Positions 1-12,320 of a stretch of 64,000 nt of DNA are shown piece by piece; the first letter of the stretch is position 1, and each line of letters begins with the position of its first letter. The notes beneath the pieces were generated by a model. That model was not told where the DNA came from, did not search any database, and worked only from the letters and a program-made list of their open reading frames with translations. The position numbers and the translations under genes are program-made. The stretch is from Dallia pectoralis (Eukaryota; Chordata; Actinopteri; Esociformes; Umbridae). The stretch spans positions 11,858,445-11,922,444 of the forward strand of contig CM055737.1 of the NCBI GenBank assembly GCA_029465975.1. The letters run 5' to 3'.

Positions 1-546
1 ACTTCGCTTATATAGAAGTGTTATTGTTGTTCATTACAAAAAGTACTTTACCTCGCTTATAGAGCAGTCTTATTGTTGTCCATTACAAAACATACTTTAC
101 CTCGCTTATAGAGCAGTCTTATTGTTGTCCATTACAAAACGTACTTTACTTCGCTTATACAGAAGTGTTATTGGTGATGTGTTTCTTTCTTGGTGATGGA
201 CTAAATGTTAGATCGCAAATGCTTTTCTACTCCTCCATAGTTTAAAGCATTTTCTTTTCTATTTAAATTTCTTTATTATTTAAATCGTATTATCATAATT
301 GTATTATTTACATGATACAAAACAATAAGAAAAAGCTGCACACTCTAAACTCAAATGCATATTATATTTAATAAGAACAACGTTTCAACAGGCACGCTGT
401 CTTCATCAGGGTACAAATATTATTTACATGATATCAAAAATGGCATTTTCAATATTACGGTTATTATCAATATTGGCATATCGCAAAACCCATAAGTGTT
501 TACCTTAGACTATTGTGTTTATCTGTACTTTGTTCTGCATTCACAG
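1..546. other. ttc37 intron (partial) with short tandem repeat
   Basis: Intronic sequence upstream of the first visible exon. Bases 1-165 hold about three and a half copies of a unit near 49 bp (cttta-cctcgcttatagag type). Bases 180-545 are AT-rich, apart from a dispersed-repeat fragment near 365-415. No coding signal is seen. Confidence 0.7.
365..416. repeat. dispersed-repeat fragment
   Basis: The string gcacgctgtcttcatcaggg after aacgtttcaac resembles a short dispersed repeat common in salmonid and pike DNA. Only this core is recognisable, so the class is not assigned. Confidence 0.4.
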
Positions 547-622
547 TTCAGACAAAACTAAATGTTACGAGGTGATAAGGAAATTCTCGGACTTATACCT
601 TATGGAGAAAGACTATTTACAG
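547..622 (+). CDS. ttc37: ttc37 exon 1 of window
   Basis: Acceptor ttcacag, donor gtatgg. Encodes [18 protein letters not shown]. The first base completes a codon from an exon before the window; it ends in phase 0. Confidence 0.9.
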
Positions 623-3600
623 GTATGGGAAGAAATGAGTTGCCTTTTTATTAAATCAGTGTATCAGTTGACTGTAGTGGCCCAGTGTGAACCTGTGTAA
701 TGTGTCCTGTGACCTGTAGGTGGCCAGGGTGTGGCGAAGGCTGATTCAGATGAAGGAGGGTGAAGGGGCTGACAAGACAGAGCTGGTGCAGCTATGGCAA
801 CAGATGACCAGTCTCCTGTCAGTCAACGTAGAGGAGCAGGACACAGAGACTCAGCAGCATGTAAGAACAAGGATAATATGAACTGTTTTCCCAATGCGCT
901 CTAAACACTTATGTCATCTAGCATTAATGATAGTCTCTGCTGTTAGGTGTCTATAAGGTTCTCCCCTGTATTCTGCATGGTAATAATCTGTGTTCATAGT
1001 TAATCGTGGCTTTCGAAAGAACCATGGTTCTCAACGACAATGTGCCTGGCGAGGACCATCAGAAGCTCTCAGCTGATTACGTCAAATGCCTTTCACGAGT
1101 AAGTCCATCCCATCCAGGTTGTAGATGCGCACACACACACATCACATAGTTCTGGGTCTCTGGGTTTTGACTAGTATCAGTTTCCTGCACTGCCCACTAA
1201 CCAGAGAAACATTCATCTCCCCAGCTTCCACATGAACAGGGTAAAATGAGAGTTGCCTGTGAGTCCATGTTGGCTCTGTATCCCTCACAAACATACCCAC
1301 TGGAGGTCCTATGTGCCCAGCATCTCAAGGCAGGTAAGTCAACACTGAATAAGCCAAGTGACTGCAGGTAATGATTCGAATAGATTCAACTATATTGTCA
1401 TTGGACAGTACAAGAACAGTAAAACGAGCAGCAGTTTGCATCCAACCAGATGTGCAAAAAGATATGGAGTACAGTGTGAGGATGTGCAATTGACATGGAT
1501 GAGTAAATGTTCAGGTTTTCAGTTCAACAATGTAGCAAATTACAAATGTGCAGAAGGGTAGCAGTGACGTGCCTTCAGAAGTTGTCTGACCTCTTTGTTC
1601 CTCCAAGGCTTCTGGTTGGAGAAGGTCTTTATTTGTTTATGAGTGGTGACATTGTTGGTGCAGGTGTTGATGTAATCCAGAACAGAGGATGTATATGATT
1701 CAATGTGAATCTGGGAGTCAGTGGTAGTCTGAGTGGAGGATGTATATGATTCAATTTGAATATGGGAGTCAGTGGTAGTCTGAGTGGAGGATGTATATGA
1801 TTCAATGTCAATATGAGAGTCAGTGGTAGTCTGAGTGGAGGATGTATATGATTCAATGTCAATATGAGAGTCAGTGGTAGTCTGAGTGGAGGATGTATAT
1901 GATTCAATGTCAATATGGGAGTCAGTGGTAGTCTGAGTGGAGGATGTATATGATTCAATGTGAATATGGGAGTAGGCCTGTCGCGATAGTCAATATATTG
2001 ACTTATCGCGCGATATATGGAAATGAGCGCGACCATTTTTGGTGCTGCGATATATTACGTTGATTTTTTTAAATGAATGGCTACAACATTTTACTCGATC
2101 GAGCTGCCTGTTAACTGGTCTCATTTTATGTCGAAAGAGGAGGCGGGGCTCAGACAGGCGGGGCTAAAGGCAGAGTCTCGCGCACACACATAGCCAAGCT
2201 GCGGACACACACACACACACACACGCACACACACACAGACACACAGAGCGGAGCAGCGGACAGACACACGTGAACCCACTGTGTTATGAAGTGGACTGTT
2301 TCCTAGTGACATATAGCCAGTTAGGAAGAATAAGTCCAAATGGATTTGGTTTCAAAGCCAGTGTGGGAACATTTAGGCTTTAAGCCGAATGAGAAAGGAG
2401 AGACAATTAACGAGCCGGTATGTCGACTTGGTTTAAAAACAGTTGCAACGAAAAGAGGCCACATAACTAACCTCCAATCTCACCTAAAACACAACCATCC
2501 CAACCAGTTGTTGAACCTGGGAACAAGAACTGCAGCTGAAACGGGGTCTTCCAGACAGTTATCTGTTTCAGTGTAAATATAACCACGATAGATAAATGGC
2601 GCACACTCACTCATATAGTGTAACTCGCTGTATATCAAAAGAGATGCAGCCATTAAACACGGTCGAAAAAACAGCATTTAAAAATATGATGCAAACCTTT
2701 GACAAACAGTACGTATTGCCAAAGTAAACGTACATCTCCCAAACTGCCATTTCATCCGTCAAAGACGTAATTCAGAAAAAAATCGCAATAATATCGTTTA
2801 TCGCAATTAATTTTGTTGCAATATATCGCACAAACAAAAGTAGTTATCGTGACAGCCCGATATGGGAGTAAGTGGTAGTCTGTGTGGAGGATGTATATGA
2901 TTCAATATGAATATTGGAGTCAGTGGTAGTCTGAGTTTCATCCAGTCCGTGTGTTGATACTGGAGCTGTAGTGATGAGTCTGACCCCTCAGGCCACACTT
3001 TGACTCTCCTCACTGTAGGTTTCACCCACTTGATGATGGATAGGTACCTTGGTAGCATTAGCAGTGAGCGGTGGTCAGACTGACCCAGGTGGGGGAGGGG
3101 GGTGGCTTTGTAAGCCTCCGGATTGATAGTGTACACATGGTTGAGTGTATTGTCTCCTCTTGTCGGTCAGGAGAACTATAGCCGATATCTGATGAAGTTT
3201 CAGTCATTGACTATAGTTTTTGTCCAGGAACTGGTTACAAAGACAACAACGGTAATGTTTTTTTGGTATGTGCTTGTATTATTTAAGCATTTTGTCTTGT
3301 GATCTGGGGGGATAAAGAAGTGACACATTGCCCTTTTAGTTGTTCAGCGTGTGTATTTCCCCCTAGGGATCTGCAGTGAGGATGCTAGCCATTGTTTCTC
3401 CCGCCTCATGGAGTTGGACCCAGACAGCGGCTTGGGCCACTTTGGACTGGGCATCAGAGCCCTGGGAGAGGGCAAGTGTGAAGATGCCATCAGGTATCTG
3501 GCCCAAGGTGAGCATTATGGGGGTTATGTTAATGAGAAACTGTCTCCAGGGCACGACTATAAACGGGTGTTCGTAATGCCTGTTGGGTGGTGTTGGCCAG

Positions 3601-6600
3601 CATCCACCTACCTAACTGTCTTTCGTGTTTTCAGGACTGAAGCGAATGCGCTCCAGTTTGATTGGTTGGTGCGCCCTTGCACAGGCCCAGCTGAAAATGC
3701 ACCGATATTCTGAGTGTGCAACATCCTGTTCCCAAGGTACACCGTCCTAAAACATATGACCTGTATCTTCTAACACTCTTTCGTGCTGGTCGTCTAGTTT
3801 CCAGTGTATTGACAGGCCTGGCTGTTTGCTCTCAGGGCTGAAGCTCAGTGGGGTCGGAGATGAGGAGCTTGGGGCCAGACTCCTGAAACTAAGACTAGAG
3901 GCCCTAGTGAGGACTGGGGACGACCACACATCAGACCAAGCCCTAAAGAGCTTTGACCAGGTATACGCCTGCATATCTGTTTTCAGTTGGTCTAGGATCA
4001 GAACTTATATTACCAATTGTAATATTAATAAAGCCTTGTGAATATTCAATCTTTGTTTATAGCTTCCAGATGCTGAAAATGACGCTTTGATGTTATATCT
4101 AAAAGGAAGAGCATATTTGCAGAAAGGACAAGTTGACATGGCACTCCAGGTAAGCTACTTTCACCCAGCTCGTTTACCTTTACCATTATCGATTAGTAAG
4201 TGTCTATCAAATATGTTGAGCCTTTTTATTTTTGAATTCCTAACTGTCTCCAAATCTCCTTCCACCTTATCAGGTGTCCACTAAGCTGCTGGCATCTCAT
4301 CCTGACATGGCAGAGGGGCTGGCACTGAGGGGACTGGCACACATGGCACAGAGCCAACACCAGCTGGCAGAGCAAAGGTGTGTGTGTGGCGTTGTGCTCT
4401 TCACGCATCCAACACTTTCTATTAACTCTGTCCAATCAGACCATTATGTTAGATGACCCTCATCCAACAGGCTGCTTGTTCAGACCAGACAATATCCTTG
4501 TATGACTGTTCCTGTCTTACTCTCTATTTCTATTTTAGCCTCCTGGCGGCCGTGGCCCAGAGCCCAGACCGTGGAGAGTATTACTTCCTGTTGGGGCGGC
4601 TCTACTGGGGTTTAGGGGAGGAGAGTCGCAAGGACAGGAGCAAGACCCACAACCATCTGCTGAAGGTAGGCGTTTAACCTTCAGGCCTGTGTCTGGTTAC
4701 GTTCTCCCCATTCACTATGCTTCCACACCAGCTGGTTCCTTTGTTACTATGTTGTTGTAGTAGTATTTGGACAGGGGCTGTGGGCACCTTTCTGGCTACA
4801 AACTTCTCAGGTTAGAGATTGGCTCAATGCCATTTGACGGCTGGCTGTTGTTTTTTTCGGGGTCAGGCTGCCAAACTGGACCCGTACTTGGGCGCCGTGT
4901 TCCGATACCTGGGCCACTACTACCGGGAGGTGACCAGGGACAGGAGTCGGGCCAGGGGCTGCTACAAGAGAGCCTTCGAGCTAGACGGCAGCGACGCGGA
5001 GTCCGGGGCAGCCTCCGTGGATCTGAGCATGGAGCTTTGTGACATGGTGAGGGCCACGTAGACGCCACAGTCCTTGATGGACCAACATGCCTGGAGATGT
5101 TGGACAATCAATACATTCCCTGCCTGGTATAAATGTCTCCCCTGCTACTAGAAACTGTTGGTGTTAGTGTGGTCACATGTATGTCCCTCTGCCTCTCTAG
5201 GAAACCGCCCTGGCTGTTCTCCAGTCAGTGATAGAGAAGGCCACCCCTGGTTCAGCTAAATGGGCCTGGATGAGACGAGGGCTATATCACCTGAAGGTTG
5301 GCCAGAACCCCCAGGCCTGTGCAGAGTAAGACCCCTGTGATTACTACTTGCATGGAAACAGTCCTTCGCAAACACACACACACACACACTTATTCATGTG
5401 TCTTGGTCAGTCTGCAGGCTGCTCTGAGAGCCGTCCCTCAGGACTGGGTATGCTGGGAGTGTCTGGGAGAGGCCTACCTGAACCGCCGGAGCTTCACAGC
5501 AGCCCTGAAAGCCTTCGCCAAGGCCCAACTGCTCAACCCATCCTCTATCTACAGCCTCTATCAGACTGCTGCCATCAAACAGATCCTCGGCAAGTTTAAA
5601 GAGGCCGCGGCAGAGTATCTGCAGATCACGGCAAGGGAGGACTACGTGCCCGCACTCAAAGGTGTGTGTGTGTGTGTGTGGGTGCGTACCCAGTGTAGGT
5701 GTGATCGTTTTCCTAAATGTTTTAACAGCCGATTCTTATTTGTTTCTGTTTACTATTGTTTTTATGGTATTTTTCTTAAGATCTCATGCTACAAAATTAA
5801 ACGTACAGACCTTGAAAATGTGCATGTCTTTTACACTTTAGCACTCTCTTAGGTGCGTATATTCATAATTGAGCCTGGTCTTCAGTCTGCTCTGTTGAAA
5901 TATAGATATATCATAGATGGACTCTAAATGGATAATATTGTTTGGTTTGTAGTCATTTTCGTGCGTGCGTGTGTGCGTGTGTGTGTGTGTTGCCCCCAGG
6001 TCTCGGCGAATGTCTCCTGTCTTTAGCCAAAGGCTTGATGGAGGACTGCAGAGATGGTGGAGCCATAGAGCTCATCCAGAGGGCCATTACCTACCTCTAC
6101 AGGTTAGACACTTCCCTCATTATCTACCTCTACAGGTTAGACACTTCCCTCATTATCTACCTCTACAGGTTAGACACTTCCCTCATTATCTACCTCTACA
6201 GGTTAGACACTTCCCTCATTACCTACCTCTACAGGTTAGACACTTCCCTCATTATCTACCTCTACAGGTTAGACACTTCCCTCATTATCTACCTCTATGG
6301 GTTAGACACTTCCCTCATTATCTACCTCTCATTATCTAGGTTAGACACTTCCCTCATTACCTACCTCTACAGGTTAGACACTTCCCTCATTATCTACCTC
6401 TATGGGTTAGACACTTCCCTCATTACCTACCTCTACAGGTTAGACACTTCCCTCATTATCTACCTCTACAGGTTAGACACTTCCCTCATTACCTACCTCT
6501 ACAGGTTAGACACTTCCCTCATTACCTACCTCTACAGGTTAGACACTTCCCTCATTATCTACCTCTACAGGTTAGACACTTCCCTCATTATCTACCTCTA

Positions 6601-9600
6601 CGGGTTAGACACTTCCCTCATTATCTACCTCTACAGGTTAGACACTTCCCTCATTATCTACCTCTACAGGTTAGACACTTCCCTCATTACCTACCTCTAC
6701 GGGTTAGACACTTCCCTCATTATCTACCTCTATGGGTTAGACATTTCCCTCATTACCTACCTCTACAGGTTAGACACTTCCCTCATTACCTACCTCTACG
6801 GGTTAGACACTTCCCTCATTATCTACCTCTACGGGTTAGACACTTCCCTCATTATCTACCTCTACGGGTTAGACACTTCCCTCATTATCTACCTCTACGG
6901 GTTAGACACTTCCCTCATTATCTACCTCTACAGGTTAGACACTTCCCTCATTATCTACCTCTACGGGTTAGACACTTCCCTCATTATCTACCTCTACGGG
7001 TTAGACACTTCCCTCATTATCTACCTCTACGGGTTAGACACTTCCCTCATTATCTACCTCTACGGGTTAGACACTTCCCTCATTATCTACCTCTACGGGT
7101 TAGACACTTCCCTCATTACCTACCTCTACGGGTTAGACACTTCCCTCATTATCTACCTCTACGGGTTAGACATTTCCCTCATTACCTACCTCTACGGGTT
7201 AGACACTTCCCTCATTATCTACCTCTACGGGTTAGACACTTCCCTCATTATCTACCTCTACGGGTTAGACACTTCCCTCATTATCTACCTCTACGGGTTA
7301 GACACTTCCCTCATTATCTACCTCTACGGGTTAGAAACTTCCCTCATTATCTACCTCTACGGGTTAGACACTCGGATAGGATTGTGTGATTACTGGAACT
7401 CAGTAACGGCCATTAATGAAGTGAACTTCATCCAATCAATTTTAAAATGACACCATGGTAGAACATAAACGGGTAAAACACTCTCAGGGTTCTGAGGGAA
7501 ATGCTGGGTATTTTGCATATGATATCCCGCTAGGTAGAGTTTCTGTTGTTTTTGTCATGTTAAGACTGTATAATTTAAATGTATCACCTATCAGTTTCTC
7601 AAGTCAGAGGCCATAACAATGTAATTTTCTTCACCAATAACCTGTTACCAGTGTTTTGCACTGAAAACTTGATCAAAATGTAAAGTTGTTGATGGCTCTT
7701 TCTCAGGGCCGTAAAGCTGCGTCCGGATTTTAACTGCCTGTGGAAGTTACTGGGAGACGCCTGCACCTCGGTCAGAACTGTGGCCCCCAGCAGGGCCAGG
7801 GTTCTTGTGCCAGGCCCTCTGACTGGGCTGGACCCCCCAGACCAGGACCATCTTCTCAACCAGGGACACATCCTCAGAGTGGGGGAGAGGTGAGGCTTGA
7901 ACACTGGCTACAAACTAGACTTAAATTGAAAAAGAGCAAAGGTGCTTAATGGATAATTGTCAGCGGATTCAGTGATGCACTACAGCCCAGCATCTTATTG
8001 TAGGACATACGTTAGATGAATGTGTGTTTCAGGTCTGTTTGAGCTACATGTGTACATGTGTATGGCATATGGCTGGTAACAGAGGCACTGCAGCATGCCA
8101 AGCTGACCAACAATCACAACTACATGTATCTACACTTCCCCGTGCATACATGTCCATACATGCTAGTATTACTGGTGTGAAACAGACCAATGCAATGATC
8201 ACATGTGTGGTACCCGGACAGACTGTGGGTGGAGAGTTTCTGACTAGCTATGACCTGCTGCACAACCTTAAAAGTTGTCCTACAGTGCCATCTGCAGGGA
8301 TTATTTTAGTTTAATTTCCTATTTAATATTGTTCAGGGATGATGTTGATGTGTTTGTGCGCAGGTGCTATGGGCACGCGGTTAAACTGATGCCTGAGAGT
8401 TCCAGTCTGTGGTACGACCTGGGGCTCAACTACTACCACCAGGCCCGGCTGGAGCAACACAGCCCCATACTTCTGGAGAAGGCTCTGCAGGTAGGACAGT
8501 CTGCTGGGCTGGAGGAAGGGCCTGTTGGGGTAGAACAGTCTCCTGGATGGAGGGCCTGTTGGGGTAGAACAGTCTGCTGGAGGGAGGGCCTGTTGGGGTA
8601 GAACAGTCTGCTGGGCTGGAGGGAGGGCCTGTTGGGGTAGAACAGTCTGCTGGGCTGGAGGGAGGGCCTGTTGGGGTAGAACAGTCTGCTGGATGGAGGG
8701 AGGGCCTGTTGGGGTAGAACAGTCTGCTGGATGGAGGGAGGGAGGGCCTGTTGGGGTAGAACAGTCTGCTGGATGGAGGGAGGGCCTGATGGGGTAGAAC
8801 AGTTGATGGACTGTCAGCCCCGTTCAGTGTTGTCCAATACTTATATGTACAGTCTATGCATTCTGTTTCTCTCCTCAGTGTGTAAAGAAGGCGATTATGC
8901 TGAACAGTTCCAACCATAGCTACTGGAACACTTTAGGAGTTATCACCATGAGCAAAGGTACACATGTGTAAATGTTGCTTTTGTATCGTTTGGCCTTTGG
9001 ATGTCCTGTCTGTTTATAATGACACACTAATATCTAAAGGAGTTCCCCCTTTTTAGGGCTTGAGAACTATGCCCTCGCCCAACACAGCTTTATTAAATCA
9101 GTACAAGTGGAACCCAATGTAAGTACAACAGTATGGACGCAATATTACATTTCTGTTCTATTTTGAATACCTTTTATGGAAACTGTATTAGTTTTAAACG
9201 GCTGTTCTCATCTCATTGTAGAATGTGGTTGCCTGGACCAACCTGGGTGCTTTGTATCTGAAGAAGGACAATGTAGAGGTACGTGTGGTCTCTATCTGAT
9301 GGCAAAACATGGTGACCTGATCTATCGACGTTTTCATGTTTACTGACACGGTCTGCTTCTGTATAGTGATATCCGGTTATTGTTCCCTGGGTTTTATTCT
9401 CTTGTTAACCTCATTCTCCTACGTTGTTTGTTGTTTGACACATGCATGTATATATTGTAGCCTATTTGCATGATGAATCTCTGCTATGTTTTGCTGAGAT
9501 TGTTCAGCTACTTTCAGAACGTAGTGGTTTACTGTGTGGTTCCATCTAAAATAATGATCTGTGTGACATGTTATTGAATTGTTGTACATGTTATTGAATT

Positions 9601-12289
9601 GTTGTACATGTTATTGAATTGTTGTATATGTTGTACATGTTATTGAATTGTTGTATATGTTGTACATGTTATTGAATTGTTGTATATGTTGTACATGTTA
9701 TTGAATTGTTGTATATGTTGTACATGTTATTGAATTGTTGTATATGTTGTACATTTTATTGAATTGTTGTATATGTTGTACATGTTATTGAATTGTTGTA
9801 CATGTTATTGAATTGTACTCCTTGTTCCCAGCTCGCCCATGAAGCCTTTAAGATTGCCCAGTCTCTGGAACCCCTGTATGTCAACTGCTGGATTGGACAG
9901 GTACCAAACAACGTCTCTACGAGACATATGACCACTCTAACCAGGCTGGATGCTGTTGCTTAATGTTCTCTAGGAGTGATGTTCTCACCACCTCTGTTTT
10001 TCTCTGCTGTCTGTCACTCTGATCTCTGTCACAACAGGCCCTCATTGCAGAGACTGTGGGGAGTTATGATACAATGGATCTGTTCAGACACACTACAGAA
10101 CTCAGTACACATGTGAGATAAACCCTCTGTTCAGACACACCACAGAACTCAGTACACATGTGAGATTAACCCTCTGTTCAGACACACCACAGAACTCAGT
10201 ACACATGTGAGATAAACCCTCTGTTCAGACACACTACAGAACTCAGTACACATGTGAGATAAACCCTCTGTTCAGACACACCACAGAACTCAGTACACAT
10301 GTGAGATAAACCCTCTGTTCAGACACACCACAGAACTCAGTACACATGTGAGATTAACCCTCTGTTCAGACACACTACAGAACTCAGTACACATGTGAGA
10401 TTAAGCCTCTGTTCAGACACACTACAGAACTCAGTACACATGTGAGATAAACCCTCTGTTCAGACACACCACAGAACTCAGTACACATGTGAGATAAACC
10501 CTCTGTTCAGACACACTACAGAACTCAGTACACATGTGAGATAAACCCTCTGTTCAGACACACCACAGAACTCACATGTGAGATTAACCCTCTGTTCAGA
10601 CACACTACAGAACAGTACACAGCCTCTGTTCAGACACACTACAGAACTGTGAGATAAACCCTCTCAGACACACCACAGAACTCAGTACACATGTGAGATA
10701 AACCCTCTGTTCAGACACACTACAGAACTCAGTACACATGTGAGATAAACCCTCTGTTCAGACACACCACAGAACTCAGTACACATGTGAGATAAACCCT
10801 CTGTTCAGACACACCACAGAACTCGCTACACATGTGAGATAAACCCTCTCCTCTGTTTAGGACACCTTGAGTGTTATAACGGTATAACATGCTTGCGTCT
10901 TTTCTTTTGTCCCCTCTTCTATTCTCCTCTTCTCTATTCCCACTCCCTCCCCTTTCCCCCTCCCCCTCTCCTCCTCCCCGGTCTCTGTTCTCCCACTGTT
11001 TAGATGGAGGGGGTGAAAGGTTATGCTCACTGGGTTTGTGTCACTTTGCTGGATAAGACAAACAGAGACTCTGAACTCTACCGCTACAACATTGTCCAGA
11101 TGAACGCAGTATCTGCCGCTCAGGTCTCTTTGAGCAAGTACACAGGTATGTAGTTCAGTCATCCAGCCACCTTTCTTTCTTTAAAAAGTAGCTTGTCATT
11201 TGAAATGTTCTACATATCCTCTGTTTCATATTTTGTCAACTTTGAAAGTGGGCTGTATGAGCCTTAAAGGAATTCTCAAATGTTGATAGCTCAATTTCTG
11301 AATGTTTCTTTGTTTTTGTCTTGGCAGAGCGCATTCAGACAGACCCTGATGCCTTTATAATGCTGGGCTTTCTCAACGAGCACCTACAGCTGAAGAAGCA
11401 GGCAGTGCAAGCTTACCAACGGTGTTTTTTATATTTCTGTCTGTGGTGTGTGTGTGTTTAATGTAAATGTTTGCCCAGCAATATAAATTGACTTGTTTTC
11501 CTCTCAGAGCTGTGGAGTTACTTCAGGAGATGGCTTCTGTGGAGTTACTGGCCTTCTCTCTGGGATGCTATGGCCGCGCCCTCTGGTACAACCACAGTCT
11601 GGCCTTCAAACAGAAATGGACAAATGATTGACAGATATGCTTGACAGAATAGGTTTTATTTAGTTTTATTATTCCTGAATAAGTGTGGTGTCCTCCATCC
11701 AGCAACACAGGCCAGTGGGAGCAGGCGGTTCGCGTGTACTCCTCCATGCTACCAGAGGAGGTCCATGACCAAGTCGGCCTGGCGCTGGCCTACTGCAGAG
11801 CTGGACTTATCTCAGAGAGCATCAGCGGTGAGGGGCAATAGAGAAGGACAGAGGTCTTGTCTGTGTATCTGTGCCTCTGTTGTGTCGGAAACTGCATGCT
11901 TGATTGAGGCAGTCTGAAGTTGAAGTGGTCTAATTCAGTGTCATTTATTAACTGCTCACTTCTGATGGCTGTTTGGAGTTGATCACATGACCAATCATAT
12001 TAATATTGTCTGTCTTCAGTGGCATCGTGAGCACAAGAACTGTTGGTATGTCTATGTTTGGATCCCCTTATTGTCCTGTCACTTCCTGTTTGTCCTAGCC
12101 TATGAGAAGGCGCTGATGGTAGCCTCCAGTGAACAGGAGAAGGCCTACATCTTGACCAGTCTCGCTGTTCTTCAGCACAGACTAGGGAACATGGACTCGG
12201 CCAAAACACTGCTTTTCAAATGGTAAGTTCCTCTTCTGCTTCACACGCTCCACTCTCAAACAAACTGGTACATCTAACTGACTACCTCA

Positions 12290-12320
<31 letters not shown>

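Larger units (their letters stand above)
1686..2936. repeat. 51 bp minisatellite split by a hAT insertion
   Basis: About seven copies of a 51 bp unit (core gtcagtggtagtctgagtgg) lie at 1686-1972 and 2861-2936. The array is interrupted at 1973-2860 by a transposon. Because 51 is a multiple of three, the minus strand stays open across the array; this is not taken as coding. Confidence 0.9.

Noticed and set aside
1629..2036. Minus-strand Leu/His/Pro repeat frame
   Set aside because: A shadow of the 51 bp minisatellite plus transposon end, with no protein family.
5942..7450. 502-codon open frame as a separate gene
   Set aside because: It begins in intron, crosses exon 14 of ttc37 and is then a 33 bp repeat. 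The frame is open because the unit is a multiple of three; it is described as a possible exon extension only.
8426..8917. Minus-strand Pro/Ser-rich frame
   Set aside because: Lies on the array after exon 16 and antisense to ttc37 exons.
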